Assembly: GCF_004795105.1 (NCBI RefSeq)
Contig: NZ_SSBL01000001.1
Coordinates: 186,001 to 250,000, forward strand
Origin: Streptomyces sp. A0642
Lineage (GTDB): Bacteria > Actinomycetota > Actinomycetes > Streptomycetales > Streptomycetaceae
Direction of reading: 5' to 3'
DNA length: 64,000 bases
The translations under genes were made by a program, and so were the position numbers. The notes beneath the pieces are model-generated. The model was given only the letters and a program-made list of their open reading frames with translations, was not told the origin of the DNA and did no database searches. Position 1 is the stretch's first letter. Each line of letters starts with the position of its first letter. This document shows, one piece after another, positions 1 to 7,748 of this stretch.

Positions 1-1709
1 TGCCCCGCTCGGTCGGCTACCTCGCCCGCCCTCAGCTGAACGTCACCAAGGACTCCGTCCTGGTACTGGACGCCCGCAAGGCGCACCCGCTGAAGGTGAG
101 GACCGAGGACCGGACCACCGAGACCCGCAGCGCGACCCTCGCCTTCGGCCGCAGCTGGGACGACGCCTGGCTGCACTCGGGCTCGATCTCCGGGAGCGGA
201 GTCATCAAGGACTACCTGGTCGACATCCAGGGCAAGGCCCGGGACGGCGACTTCGAGTTCAACAGCTTCTGGCGTGCCTACGCCCCGCAGATCGAAAGGC
301 TCGCGGTCGTCGGCGGCGCCACGCTGCACCCCACCCCCGCGTCCTCCGGATCCGTCAACCTCGACGGAACGGGCCAGGCCGCCCTCGTCGACGCCGGCAC
401 CGGCACCCCCGACGAGCTGAAGGCCGCCGGTGTCTCCGGCCGGATCGCCCTGGTCCGCGTCGCGGACGACGGCTTCGTGGCCGGCCAGGCACGCAACGCC
501 AAGGCCGCCGGAGCGGTGGCGGTCATCGCCCACCGCCCGTCCCCCGGCCCGTGGAAGCCGTCCGTCGGATACGGCGCGGCGCCCCTGCCCACGCTCGGCA
601 TCCAGGCGGACGAGGCGGCCGGCCTGAGCGCCGCCCTGGCCGCCGGACCGGTGAAGCTGAGCTGGAAGGCCACCGCGGTCAGCCCGTTCGTCTACAACCT
701 GGCCTTCCCCGAGACGGGAACCGTCACCTCCGACCGCACGTACAAGGTCAGGGACCGGTCCCTCGGCACGGTCGAGTCCGCATACGAGTCCATGGGCGTC
801 GCCGCCGACTACGTGGACACCCTTCTCGCTACCCGTCCCCACGGCGCCACGTACGGCGTCGGCGGGTTCGACACCGTCGCCGCACCCGGGCGGCGTACCG
901 AGTACTACTCGGCGGGCGACGGCTCCTGGCAGCGCTACCTCTCCTCCAGCTTCCCCTGGGGCGAGTCCATGGTCGACAGGACGCGTACGTACCAGGCAGG
1001 CTCGCACCGCTCCGAGCACTGGTACGGCGGCATCCTCGTCCCGTCCGCGCCCCGCGACGGCCAGGGCGAGGAGCAGCTCGCCGCCGAGCGCCAGGACAAT
1101 CTCATCGGCGTCGCCCCGGGCTTCTGGAGCGACAGCGAACACGGAGGACTCCAGGGCTCCTTCGGGGACATGGGCAGCCTGCGCCTCAGCAGCGGCGGCA
1201 CAGTGATCGATGAACTGGGCTGGCCGTCCGGGGTCTTCACCGTCCCGGCCGGGGACGCCGCGTACGAGCTCACCATGACGACCATGAAGGCGGGCCAGCC
1301 CGCCGCCGTGTGGAAGCGGTCGACCATGACCGCGACCACCTGGAAGTTCCGTTCGCACCGGGACGAGAACGCCTATTCGCAGGGCATCCCGCTGCTCTTC
1401 CCCGGCTACGGTCTGCCGTCGGACGGCATGAAGACCCTCGCGGCGAAGGACGGCCAGCGGATCGGCCTGAGCGTCACGGGGCACGCCGGCTACACGCCCG
1501 GCACGCTCACGGCCGCCAAGGTCTCGTACTCCTATGACGGCGGCGAGACCTGGACCGCGGCCACCACCGCCCGGAACGGCGGCCGTTGGACCGCGACGGT
1601 GAACCACGCGGGCGCGGCCGGCAAGGCCGTCACGCTGCGCACCGAACTGACGGACTCCCACGGCAACTCCGTCGTCCAGACCGTGACCAACGCGTACGCC
1701 GTGCGCTGA
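1..1709 (+). CDS. S8 family serine peptidase, C-terminal part (5' end outside window)
   Basis: Reading is open from the first bases, so the gene starts upstream; 568 codons plus a stop remain. The visible part lacks the Asp/His/Ser catalytic core. It holds a PA-type (protease-associated) domain, seen as the stretch VNLDGTGQAALVDAGT through GRIALVRVADDGFVAGQARN to AGAVAVIAHR, followed by a long beta-rich tail ending in a section with VSYSYDGGETW. The same order of PA domain, beta tail and a YDDGRTW-type motif occurs in the complete S8 peptidase at 20948-24700, so the two are paralogues. The product is probably a secreted subtilisin-like protease. The family call rests on this paralogy, since the catalytic residues are out of view. 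Confidence 0.82.
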   Translation, partial: PRSVGYLARPQLNVTKDSVLVLDARKAHPLKVRTEDRTTETRSATLAFGRSWDDAWLHSGSISGSGVIKDYLVDIQGKARDGDFEFNSFWRAYAPQIERLAVVGGATLHPTPASSGSVNLDGTGQAALVDAGTGTPDELKAAGVSGRIALVRVADDGFVAGQARNAKAAGAVAVIAHRPSPGPWKPSVGYGAAPLPTLGIQADEAAGLSAALAAGPVKLSWKATAVSPFVYNLAFPETGTVTSDRTYKVRDRSLGTVESAYESMGVAADYVDTLLATRPHGATYGVGGFDTVAAPGRRTEYYSAGDGSWQRYLSSSFPWGESMVDRTRTYQAGSHRSEHWYGGILVPSAPRDGQGEEQLAAERQDNLIGVAPGFWSDSEHGGLQGSFGDMGSLRLSSGGTVIDELGWPSGVFTVPAGDAAYELTMTTMKAGQPAAVWKRSTMTATTWKFRSHRDENAYSQGIPLLFPGYGLPSDGMKTLAAKDGQRIGLSVTGHAGYTPGTLTAAKVSYSYDGGETWTAATTARNGGRWTATVNHAGAAGKAVTLRTELTDSHGNSVVQTVTNAYAVR

Positions 1710-1741
1710 CGCCCGGTCACCCGACCGGTCCGCCGGGCGTC
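1708..1741 (+). terminator. Rho-independent-type hairpin after the S8 peptidase
   Basis: Nine-base arms GACGCCCGG and CCGGGCGTC pair perfectly around a 16-base loop. The left arm overlaps the stop codon. There is no U-tract, as is usual in high-GC actinobacteria. Confidence 0.6.
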
Positions 1742-1849
1742 CTTCCCGTGGGGGGTGGGGCCGCCCGGCGGACCTTTTCCGAGTGGCCCCTCGGCCAGTT
1801 TTTCCGGATGTCCCGTTTTCGCGCGGCCTCGGCGGTGGACAATAAGGGC

Positions 1850-3697
1850 ATGAGTCAGCAGGGGGAGAGGCCCGCCGCCCAAGAGGACGACTGGTGGCGC
1901 AGGCTGTACGACGATGCGGCCCCGGACACCGGGGCGAGCCAGGCGGCCGACAGTCTCGACGACCGCTTCGACTCGGCGTCGGACGCGGTGGCACCCGACG
2001 GCGGCGATGCGTACGGGTCCGCAAGCGCTGTGCCGGAGAGCGGCGATGCGTACGGAGTCGCTGCCGGGGCGCCGGAGAGCGGCGAGTCGTATGGTTCCGC
2101 AGCCGCTGTGCCGGAGAGCGGCGACGCGTACGGGGCGGCCGGCGGGGTGCCGGAGAGCGGCGACGCGTACCGGACCACCGCTGGGGTGCCCGAACCGAGG
2201 GTGGCGCCGTCCGGCCTCACCCGGACGGCGGAGGAGTCGCCGGTGCGGCCGCCCGAGGCGCCCGTGCGCGCCCCGTGGGAGCCGCCCGCCGGCCCGCCCC
2301 GACCCCGCACCTTCGAGGGACCGCCACCAGCACCTCCCGCCCCCGCGGTTCCGCCCGCGCCGCCGACGCCCGAGCCGGTGCGGGGGCCTGAGCCGTCCTC
2401 GCGGGCCGTGGCAGCGGAACCGCCGACGCCCGCCGACCCCCGCATCGCCCAGGGCCTTCCGCCCACGAACGAGGCCGCACCCCCTCCGCCCGCCGCACCG
2501 CCGCCGCCCGCCGCACCGCCGCCCGTACCGCCCGCGCCGCCGGCCCCCGCGTGCCCGCCCGCCGAGGCGCCCCCCGTCGTCGCCCCCCGGCCCGAGGCGC
2601 AGGACACGGCCGCGCCGCCACTGCCCCGGCGTCCGGTGGTCGAGCGGCCCCACGACCCCGTTCCGCCCGAACCCGCCCCCGAACCGCCCCCCGCTCCCGA
2701 GGCGGCGCCACCGCGTCCCCCCGTCGCCCACGTCGGCGCGAGGCCGCCCACGTACGACGCCGAGCCCACCGCGCTGCCTCCGAGCGACCCGCGCACCCTG
2801 GACGGCCTCGTCGCCGACACCGTGCTCGATGGTGCCCGGTACGGCACGTACACCCTGCGGGCCGCCTCCGTGCGGGGCGACTCCGCGCGGTTCCGCGGCG
2901 AGCCCCGGCGCGACGCGCTGCTCACCGCGCGGTTCGGCGCCGGGGAGGCCGCGCTCGTCCTGGTCGCCGTCGCGGGCGGCGCCCGGTCGTCCGACAGCGC
3001 GCACCTGGCCGCGGCCGACGCCTGCCGCTGGATCGCCGAGGCCGTCGGACGCAGCCACGCCCGCCTCTCCGACGACATACGAGCGGGCCGCCGCGGCGAC
3101 CTCAAGTCCGGGCTGCACCGGCTCACCGACCGCAGTTACGGCAAGCTGCGCGCCCGCGCCGCCGAACTCGGCCGCGAGCCGCACGAGTACACCGCGGGTC
3201 TGCGCTGCCTCCTGCTGTCCGCCGACCCCGAGTGCCGCACCCGGGTCTTCTTCGGCGTGGGCGGCGGCGGGCTGTTCCGGCTGCGGGACGGCAGCTGGCA
3301 CGACCTCGAACCGCTCGTGCCGCCCACCGGCGCGCTCACCGGCGAGCCGGTCGTCGGCTTCGGTTCGGCCGCACCCGAGAGCGGGCCCGAAGGCGACCGG
3401 CTGACCATGGACCTGGGGGTCACCACCGCCCCGCCGCCCTACATCGAGGCCCCCGTGCCGCCGCCCGCCGAGCCGTTCCGCTTCCGGGCGTCGGTCGCCC
3501 GGCCGGGTGACACCCTGCTGCTGTGCAGCCCGGGCCTCGCCGAGCCGCTGCGCGGCGAACCGGCTCTGGCGGAGGAACTCGCCGAGCGGTGGACACCCGC
3601 CGAGGCGCCCGGCCTCGGCGGGTTCCTCGCCGACATCCAACTGCGGGTGAAGGGGTACGCCGACGACCGGACGGCGGTCGGCGTCTGGGAGGCGTAA
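1850..3697 (+). CDS. PP2C-like domain protein with repeat and proline-rich N-terminus; probable pseudophosphatase
   Basis: The protein has 615 residues. Residues 1-50 are acidic with a DDWWRRLYDD segment. Residues 53-117 are five 13-residue repeats of the type DAYGxAxxVPESG. Residues 120-300 are Pro/Ala-rich and likely disordered. A PP2C-like (PPM) domain fills the rest, ending in the family's C-terminal motif as YADDRTAVGVW. The metal-binding DG of active PP2C enzymes reads A375-G376 here (VAVAGGARSSDSA), while the RRDALL and DDRT aspartates are kept. From family knowledge this loss should impair Mn/Mg binding, so a regulatory or non-catalytic role is inferred. ATG at 1850 is chosen because it begins the acidic N-terminus; the upstream open frame is the non-coding strand of the intergenic region. 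It stands alone between a protease and poxB. Confidence 0.8.
   Translation: MSQQGERPAAQEDDWWRRLYDDAAPDTGASQAADSLDDRFDSASDAVAPDGGDAYGSASAVPESGDAYGVAAGAPESGESYGSAAAVPESGDAYGAAGGVPESGDAYRTTAGVPEPRVAPSGLTRTAEESPVRPPEAPVRAPWEPPAGPPRPRTFEGPPPAPPAPAVPPAPPTPEPVRGPEPSSRAVAAEPPTPADPRIAQGLPPTNEAAPPPPAAPPPPAAPPPVPPAPPAPACPPAEAPPVVAPRPEAQDTAAPPLPRRPVVERPHDPVPPEPAPEPPPAPEAAPPRPPVAHVGARPPTYDAEPTALPPSDPRTLDGLVADTVLDGARYGTYTLRAASVRGDSARFRGEPRRDALLTARFGAGEAALVLVAVAGGARSSDSAHLAAADACRWIAEAVGRSHARLSDDIRAGRRGDLKSGLHRLTDRSYGKLRARAAELGREPHEYTAGLRCLLLSADPECRTRVFFGVGGGGLFRLRDGSWHDLEPLVPPTGALTGEPVVGFGSAAPESGPEGDRLTMDLGVTTAPPPYIEAPVPPPAEPFRFRASVARPGDTLLLCSPGLAEPLRGEPALAEELAERWTPAEAPGLGGFLADIQLRVKGYADDRTAVGVWEA
2006..2200 (+). 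repeat. Five tandem 39-bp coding repeats
   Basis: Five in-frame copies encode DAYGSASAVPESG, DAYGVAAGAPESG, ESYGSAAAVPESG, DAYGAAGGVPESG and DAYRTTAGVPEPR. The 39-bp unit keeps the frame if copies are gained or lost. The repeats sit in the N-terminal linker of the PP2C-like protein. Confidence 0.9.
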
Positions 3698-3810
3698 CCG
3701 CCCGGGTCATGGGTTGATGGACTCCGGAGAACCCGTCCGGCGGGGGTTTCGCGCCCCAAGATCCGGACAGCCGATCGTGCACGGAGCACAGGCAGAGGGA
3801 GTGCGCACCC

Positions 3811-5553
3811 ATGGCCAAGCAGAACGTGTCGGAGCAGTTCGTCGACATCCTCGCCCGGGCGGGCGTCAAACGCCTGTACGGGGTGGTCGGCGACAGCCTC
3901 AACCCGGTCGTCGACGCGATCCGCCGCAACCCCGAGATCGACTGGATCCAGGTCAGGCACGAGGAGACGGCCGCCTTCGCCGCCGGCGCCGAAGCGCAGG
4001 TGACCGGCGAGCTGGCGGCCTGCGCCGGGTCGTGCGGCCCCGGCAACCTGCACCTCATCAACGGCCTCTACGACGCCCACCGGTCCATGGCCCCCGTGCT
4101 CGCCCTCGCCTCGCACATTCCGTCGAGCGAGATCGGACTCGGCTACTTCCAGGAGACCCATCCCGAGCTGCTCTTCCAGGAGTGCAGCCACTACAACGAG
4201 ATGATCTCCAACCCGCAGCAGATGCCGCGGCTGCTCCAGACGGCCATCCAGCACGCGATCGGCCGGGGCGGTGTCGCCGTCGTCTCCATGCCCGGCGACG
4301 TGGCCTCGCAGCCGGCGCCCGAGAAGTCCGTCGAGCACGCCCTGGTGACCTCACGGCCCTCCGTGCGGCCGGGCGACGCGGAGATCGAGAAGCTCTGCCG
4401 GATGGTCGACGAGGCCAAGCGGGTGACGCTGTTCTGCGGGAGCGGCACAGCGGGCGCGCACGCCGAGGTCATGGAGTTCGCCGAGCGGGTGAAGGCCCCG
4501 GTGGGCCATGCGCTGCGCGGCAAGGAATGGATCCAGTACGACAATCCGTACGACGTCGGCATGAGCGGGCTGCTCGGCTACGGGGCCGCGTACGAGGCGA
4601 CGAACGAGTGCGATCTGCTGATCCTGCTCGGCACGGACTTCCCGTACAACGCCTTCCTTCCCACCGATGTGAAGATCGTCCAGGTCGACGTGCGCCCCGA
4701 ACACCTGGGCCGCCGCTCCAAGCTCGACCTGGCGGTCTGGGGCGACGTCCGCGAGACCCTGCGCTGTCTGACGCCGCGGGTGAAGGCCAAGAGCGACCGC
4801 AAGTTCCTCGACCGGATGCTCAAGAAGCACGCGGACGCCCTGGAGGGCGTGATCAGCGCGTACACCCGCAAGGTCGACAAGCACGTCCCGATCCACCCGG
4901 AGTACGTGGCCTCGGTCTTGGACGAACTGGCAGACGACGACGCCGTGTTCACCGTCGACACCGGCATGTGCAACGTGTGGGCCGCCCGCTATCTGACGCC
5001 GAACGGAAAGCGCCGGGTGATCGGTTCGTTCAGCCACGGCTCCATGGCCAACGCGCTGCCGCAGGCCATCGGCGCCCAGTTCACCGACCGGAACCGGCAG
5101 GTCGTCTCGATGTCCGGGGACGGCGGGTTCACGATGCTGATGGGGGACTTCCTGACCCTCGTCCAGTACGACCTGCCGGTGAAGGTCGTCCTCTTCAACA
5201 ACTCCTCGCTGGGCATGGTCGAGCTGGAGATGCTCGTCGGGGGACTGCCGTCGTTCGGCACGACCAACAAGAACCCCGACTTCGCGGCCGTCGCCCGCGC
5301 CTCGGGGGCGTACGGCGTCCGTGTCGAGAAGCCCAAGCAGCTGGAGAGCGCGCTCAAGGACGCCTTCAAGCACAAGGGCCCTGCCCTGGTCGACGTCGTG
5401 ACCGACCCGAACGCGCTCTCCATCCCGCCGAAGATCAGCGCGGACATGGTGACCGGCTTCGCGCTCTCCGCCAGCAAGATCGTGCTGGACGGCGGTGTGG
5501 GCCGGATGGTCCAGATGGCCCGGTCCAACCTGCGCAACGTGCCCCGCCCCTGA
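3811..5553 (+). CDS. poxB: Thiamine diphosphate-dependent pyruvate oxidase/dehydrogenase (PoxB type)
   Basis: The 580-residue protein has the three-domain layout of the acetohydroxyacid synthase/pyruvate oxidase family. The N-terminal ThDP-PYR domain carries the catalytic glutamate in RHEETAAFAAG (E51), the middle domain is a Rossmann-like FAD-binding domain, and the C-terminal ThDP-PP domain carries GDG (436-438) with NN (463-464) that holds Mg-diphosphate. Overall similarity is to quinone-dependent pyruvate dehydrogenases, which convert pyruvate to acetate and CO2 and pass electrons to the membrane quinone pool. No membrane segment is seen; enterobacterial PoxB docks through its C-terminal tail, and whether this one does is unclear. 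It is monocistronic, with its own terminator. It shares fold with Gcl at 59837, which lacks the catalytic Glu. Confidence 0.88.
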   Translation: MAKQNVSEQFVDILARAGVKRLYGVVGDSLNPVVDAIRRNPEIDWIQVRHEETAAFAAGAEAQVTGELAACAGSCGPGNLHLINGLYDAHRSMAPVLALASHIPSSEIGLGYFQETHPELLFQECSHYNEMISNPQQMPRLLQTAIQHAIGRGGVAVVSMPGDVASQPAPEKSVEHALVTSRPSVRPGDAEIEKLCRMVDEAKRVTLFCGSGTAGAHAEVMEFAERVKAPVGHALRGKEWIQYDNPYDVGMSGLLGYGAAYEATNECDLLILLGTDFPYNAFLPTDVKIVQVDVRPEHLGRRSKLDLAVWGDVRETLRCLTPRVKAKSDRKFLDRMLKKHADALEGVISAYTRKVDKHVPIHPEYVASVLDELADDDAVFTVDTGMCNVWAARYLTPNGKRRVIGSFSHGSMANALPQAIGAQFTDRNRQVVSMSGDGGFTMLMGDFLTLVQYDLPVKVVLFNNSSLGMVELEMLVGGLPSFGTTNKNPDFAAVARASGAYGVRVEKPKQLESALKDAFKHKGPALVDVVTDPNALSIPPKISADMVTGFALSASKIVLDGGVGRMVQMARSNLRNVPRP

Positions 5554-5564
5554 GGGCGGGGCAC
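5539..5564. terminator. Terminator hairpin with the poxB stop codon in its loop
   Basis: Eleven-base arms GTGCCCCGCCC and GGGCGGGGCAC pair perfectly around the loop CTGA, which contains the poxB stop TGA. It can serve poxB and the convergent YciI gene. Confidence 0.75.
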
Positions 5565-5580
5565 TGACTGCGACGTGCCG

Positions 5581-6129
5581 TCAGGAGCGCCCGCCGAACT
5601 GCCAGTTGTGGACCTCGATGCCGGCGTACCGGTCCGGGGTCAGGACGGCGCGGGCCGTGTCCGGGTCGGGCGCCCGGAGCAACGCGGCCGTGCCCAGCCA
5701 GGTGGCGCCGTCGTCGGACAGCAGCGGCCCGTAGGCGATCAGTTCGTCCCGGCCGGGCGGCACCGCCAGGTCGGCGGCCTGCCCGGCGCCGAGGCCGAGC
5801 ACCAGGTACCGGTTGCCGCCGGTCCGGCCGCCGGGGAAGTCCCACATGGTGCGCCCCAGCAGGTTGCGCCACCGGCGCAGCAGCACGTCCCGGTAGGCGC
5901 CGGCCTGGTAGTTCGGCTCGTCGAAGGCGAACGCGCGTGCGGCGGCGGGATCCGGCAGGTCCACGATGTGCACGCTTCCCGTGGGCGTTTCGCCGTCGTC
6001 GGCGAGGGTCGGGCCCCGGGCGATCAACTCCTTGGCGTACCCGTCCATGAAGGACCAGTGATCCTCCAGTAGTTCGTCGCGCAGCGTGAGGGATCCGGGC
6101 CGGTCGCGGTGGTAGCAGAGGAACTCCAT
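5581..6129 (-). CDS. Protein with two tandem YciI-like domains
   Basis: The 182-residue protein starts MEFLCYHRDRPG and contains two copies of the small ferredoxin-like YciI fold. The first (about residues 1-90) has DHWSFMDGYAKELIARGPT, and the second (about 100-182) has the parallel GRDELIAYGPLLSDDG. Both copies keep the LxARGP/LxAYGP motif, a D-D-G segment and a late GAYRDVLLRRW or EVHNWQFGGR segment. YciI proteins are dimeric, and a fused pair would mimic that dimer in one chain. The biochemical role of the family is poorly known. The internal ATG is preferred over the longer frame because the upstream residues are low-complexity and the YciI fold begins right at it. Confidence 0.78.
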   Translation of the reverse strand: MEFLCYHRDRPGSLTLRDELLEDHWSFMDGYAKELIARGPTLADDGETPTGSVHIVDLPDPAAARAFAFDEPNYQAGAYRDVLLRRWRNLLGRTMWDFPGGRTGGNRYLVLGLGAGQAADLAVPPGRDELIAYGPLLSDDGATWLGTAALLRAPDPDTARAVLTPDRYAGIEVHNWQFGGRS

Positions 6130-6181
6130 GGCCAGAGGATCTCTTCCGGAGGGGGACCGGGTCGAGTGGGTTTCACCGGTC

Positions 6182-6571
6182 TCAGAGCAGCCGGAGGGCT
6201 CCGGTCCCGGTCCGGTCGCGGATGATCTCCACCAGCCGGTCGAAGAGAGTGGGTCCGAGGCCCTGGGCCGCCCGCGCCGACTCGGCGAGCAGGCGTCGCT
6301 GGTTGCTCTCGTGGGCCCGGCCGGCCTGCCGGTGCAGGTACCGGGCGGTCTCCTCGTGTCCCAGCGCACGTGCGGACAGGGCGTGGTCCCGCCACTCGAT
6401 GACGAAGTCGCCGTCGTCGGGCGTGCCCATCCCGCCGCTCAGGCAGTCCGCGAAGGCGTCGAGATTCCGGCCGAAGTAGCCGCCGGGCCCGTTCACCGCC
6501 TCGCCGATCACGTCCCAGAAGCGCTCCAGGCCGGTGACCCGGGAGCCGTCGATCACATAGGTCACGGTCAT
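6182..6571 (-). CDS. Barstar family ribonuclease inhibitor
   Basis: The 129-residue protein begins MTVTYVIDGSRVTGL, with the barstar signature VNGPGGYFGRNLDAFADCLSGG (in barstars the GYxGxNLDAxxDCL helix blocks the RNase active site). The C-terminal 40 residues are an extra helical extension. It lies 98 bp downstream of a secreted RNase Sa-type enzyme on the same strand, so it is the likely cytoplasmic antitoxin protecting the producer. The start is uncertain: ATG at 6571 has no clear Shine-Dalgarno, and a TTG five codons earlier sits behind a GGAACGAC repeat. An RNase/barstar pair is well known in Bacillus and in Streptomyces aureofaciens. Confidence 0.85.
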   Translation of the reverse strand: MTVTYVIDGSRVTGLERFWDVIGEAVNGPGGYFGRNLDAFADCLSGGMGTPDDGDFVIEWRDHALSARALGHEETARYLHRQAGRAHESNQRRLLAESARAAQGLGPTLFDRLVEIIRDRTGTGALRLL

Positions 6572-6590
6572 GGGGGGAGCGTACAAGCGC

Positions 6591-6614
6591 GTCGTTCCGT
6601 CGTTCCGTCGTTCC
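6591..6614. repeat. Three perfect tandem 8-bp repeats before barstar
   Basis: GTCGTTCC is repeated three times without error (GGAACGAC on the barstar strand). It lies immediately upstream of the barstar start, between that start and the terminator hairpin. Confidence 0.9.
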
Positions 6615-6617
6615 GGT

Positions 6618-6653
6618 GGTCCGCGCCGCAGGTGGGGGGCTGCGGCGCGGACC
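6618..6653 (-). terminator. Hairpin between the RNase gene and barstar
   Basis: Perfect 14-base arms (GGTCCGCGCCGCAG and its complement) surround an 8-base loop, 16 bases past the RNase stop codon. It should terminate or attenuate transcription from the RNase gene before barstar. Confidence 0.75.
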
Positions 6654-6668
6654 GGTCCGGGATGCTTC

Positions 6669-7070
6669 TCAGCAGCCGTGGTCGACGAGGTCGAAGGTCT
6701 CGTAGTGGTCGGCGGTGTAGTAGTCCTCCTGGACCTCCTCGCCCGTGACGATGCGTCGCGCGCCGCGGGTCGAGGAGCCCGGTGTGATCACGGTGTACTC
6801 GTGGTAGTAGCCGGTGCTGTGGGCGGGCAGGACGCCTTCACGGTTCTGGAAGACGCTCCCGTCCTGGTCGTACGGGAACGGGCCGCCCGCGTCGATGAGA
6901 TCGAGGGTGTCGTGGGCCTGGGACGGCAGCGCCGAGTAACAGATGCTGCCGACCGAGGCGGTGGCGGCGGTCGCGGCCGACGTGACGGGTCCGCCGACGA
7001 AGAGGACGGACAGGAGGGCGGCGACGCCGCCGAGCGTGGTGATCCGTGGGGGGATTCGCATAGCCACCAT
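6669..7070 (-). CDS. Secreted guanyl-specific ribonuclease (RNase Sa / N1-T1 family)
   Basis: The 133-residue precursor starts MVAMRIPPR, has a hydrophobic stretch AALLSVLFVGGPVTSA and a likely signal-peptide cut after an Ala-rich segment. The mature part closely follows Streptomyces RNase Sa: ICYSALPSQAHDTLDLI, GPFPYDQDGSVFQNREG, YYHEYTVITPGSSTRGARR and EDYYTADHYETF. The catalytic Glu (QNRE), Arg (RGARR) and His (TADHY) are all present. The early Cys and the C-terminal Cys match the single disulfide of RNase Sa. It cleaves RNA after guanosine outside the cell, and the linked barstar would neutralise unsecreted enzyme. Either of two nearby ATGs (7070 or 7061) could be the start. Confidence 0.92.
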   Translation of the reverse strand: MVAMRIPPRITTLGGVAALLSVLFVGGPVTSAATAATASVGSICYSALPSQAHDTLDLIDAGGPFPYDQDGSVFQNREGVLPAHSTGYYHEYTVITPGSSTRGARRIVTGEEVQEDYYTADHYETFDLVDHGC

Positions 7071-7295
7071 GATGACGCGCGTAGACGCCCTCCCGTCAAC
7101 GCCAACAAGAGTGAATTTTCTGGAAGTTAACCGTGAGGAAGCCGCTCCGCCGTTCTGTGTGCCGGAACGGCGCGTGCGGGGGAGGTTCCGCACGTATTGA
7201 TGCCGCGGCAAGCGTGACAGCGCGTACGCGGGGCATGCATTGCGTGAGGAAGTCCGAGCGGAGGGGGACGATTCACAGTGTGGGCGGGGGAAACG

Positions 7296-7694
7296 ATGGA
7301 GCGTCAGGAACAGGCCCGACTGCATCGCAGAGTCGGCCGTGCCGATGTGGCGGCCGTCGCGGAAGTGCGGGGCGCCGTAAGGGAGTTACTTCGATACCGG
7401 TGGAAGGAGGAGCCCGCGCAGGTGGCCGAGCTGCTGCTCAGTGAGCTCGTGACCAACGCGCTGGTCCACACGGATGACGGAGCGGTCGTCGCCGTGAGCG
7501 TGGCGCCGCAGGGGCTGCGCGTGGAAGTGCGGGACTTCGTCCCCGGGATGCCCGTGTCACACGTACCGGACGCCGACGACGGTACGCACGGCCGGGGACT
7601 GGTCCTGGTGGAGAGCCTCGCGGACTCCTGGGGGATCAGTCCGCACGCCCTGGGCAAGGTGGTCTGGTTCGAGCTCGACGGCGAACGGCCCTGA
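7296..7694 (+). CDS. ATP-binding anti-sigma regulatory factor-like protein (HATPase_c_2)
   Basis: A 132-residue single-domain histidine-kinase-type ATPase of the GHKL fold. The N-box is visible as LLLSELVTNALVH and the G-boxes as VRDFVPGMP and GTHGRGLVLVESLADSWG. There is no sensor or phosphoacceptor domain. Streptomyces encodes many such small proteins, related to RsbW/SpoIIAB, which bind sigma factors or anti-anti-sigma partners; the partner here is unknown. ATG at 7296 follows GGCGGGGG at good spacing. A GTG 18 bp upstream with its own purine-rich site is an alternative. Confidence 0.85.
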   Translation: MERQEQARLHRRVGRADVAAVAEVRGAVRELLRYRWKEEPAQVAELLLSELVTNALVHTDDGAVVAVSVAPQGLRVEVRDFVPGMPVSHVPDADDGTHGRGLVLVESLADSWGISPHALGKVVWFELDGERP

Positions 7695-7718
7695 CGTTCC
7701 GGGCGGATCGTCAGGGCC
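7687..7718 (+). terminator. Hairpin overlapping the stop of the anti-sigma-like gene
   Basis: Arms GGCCCTGAC and GTCAGGGCC pair perfectly over nine bases. The stop codon TGA lies in the left arm. It can also serve the convergent DUF2637 gene. Confidence 0.65.
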
Positions 7719-7748
7719 GTGTTCCCGCAGGCCGCGCGGGCCGGCGCC

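Noticed and set aside
1532..3640. A 702-codon minus-strand frame over the PP2C-like gene
   Set aside because: It is antisense to the Pro-rich linker and phosphatase domain and contains only Gly/Arg-rich low-complexity sequence.
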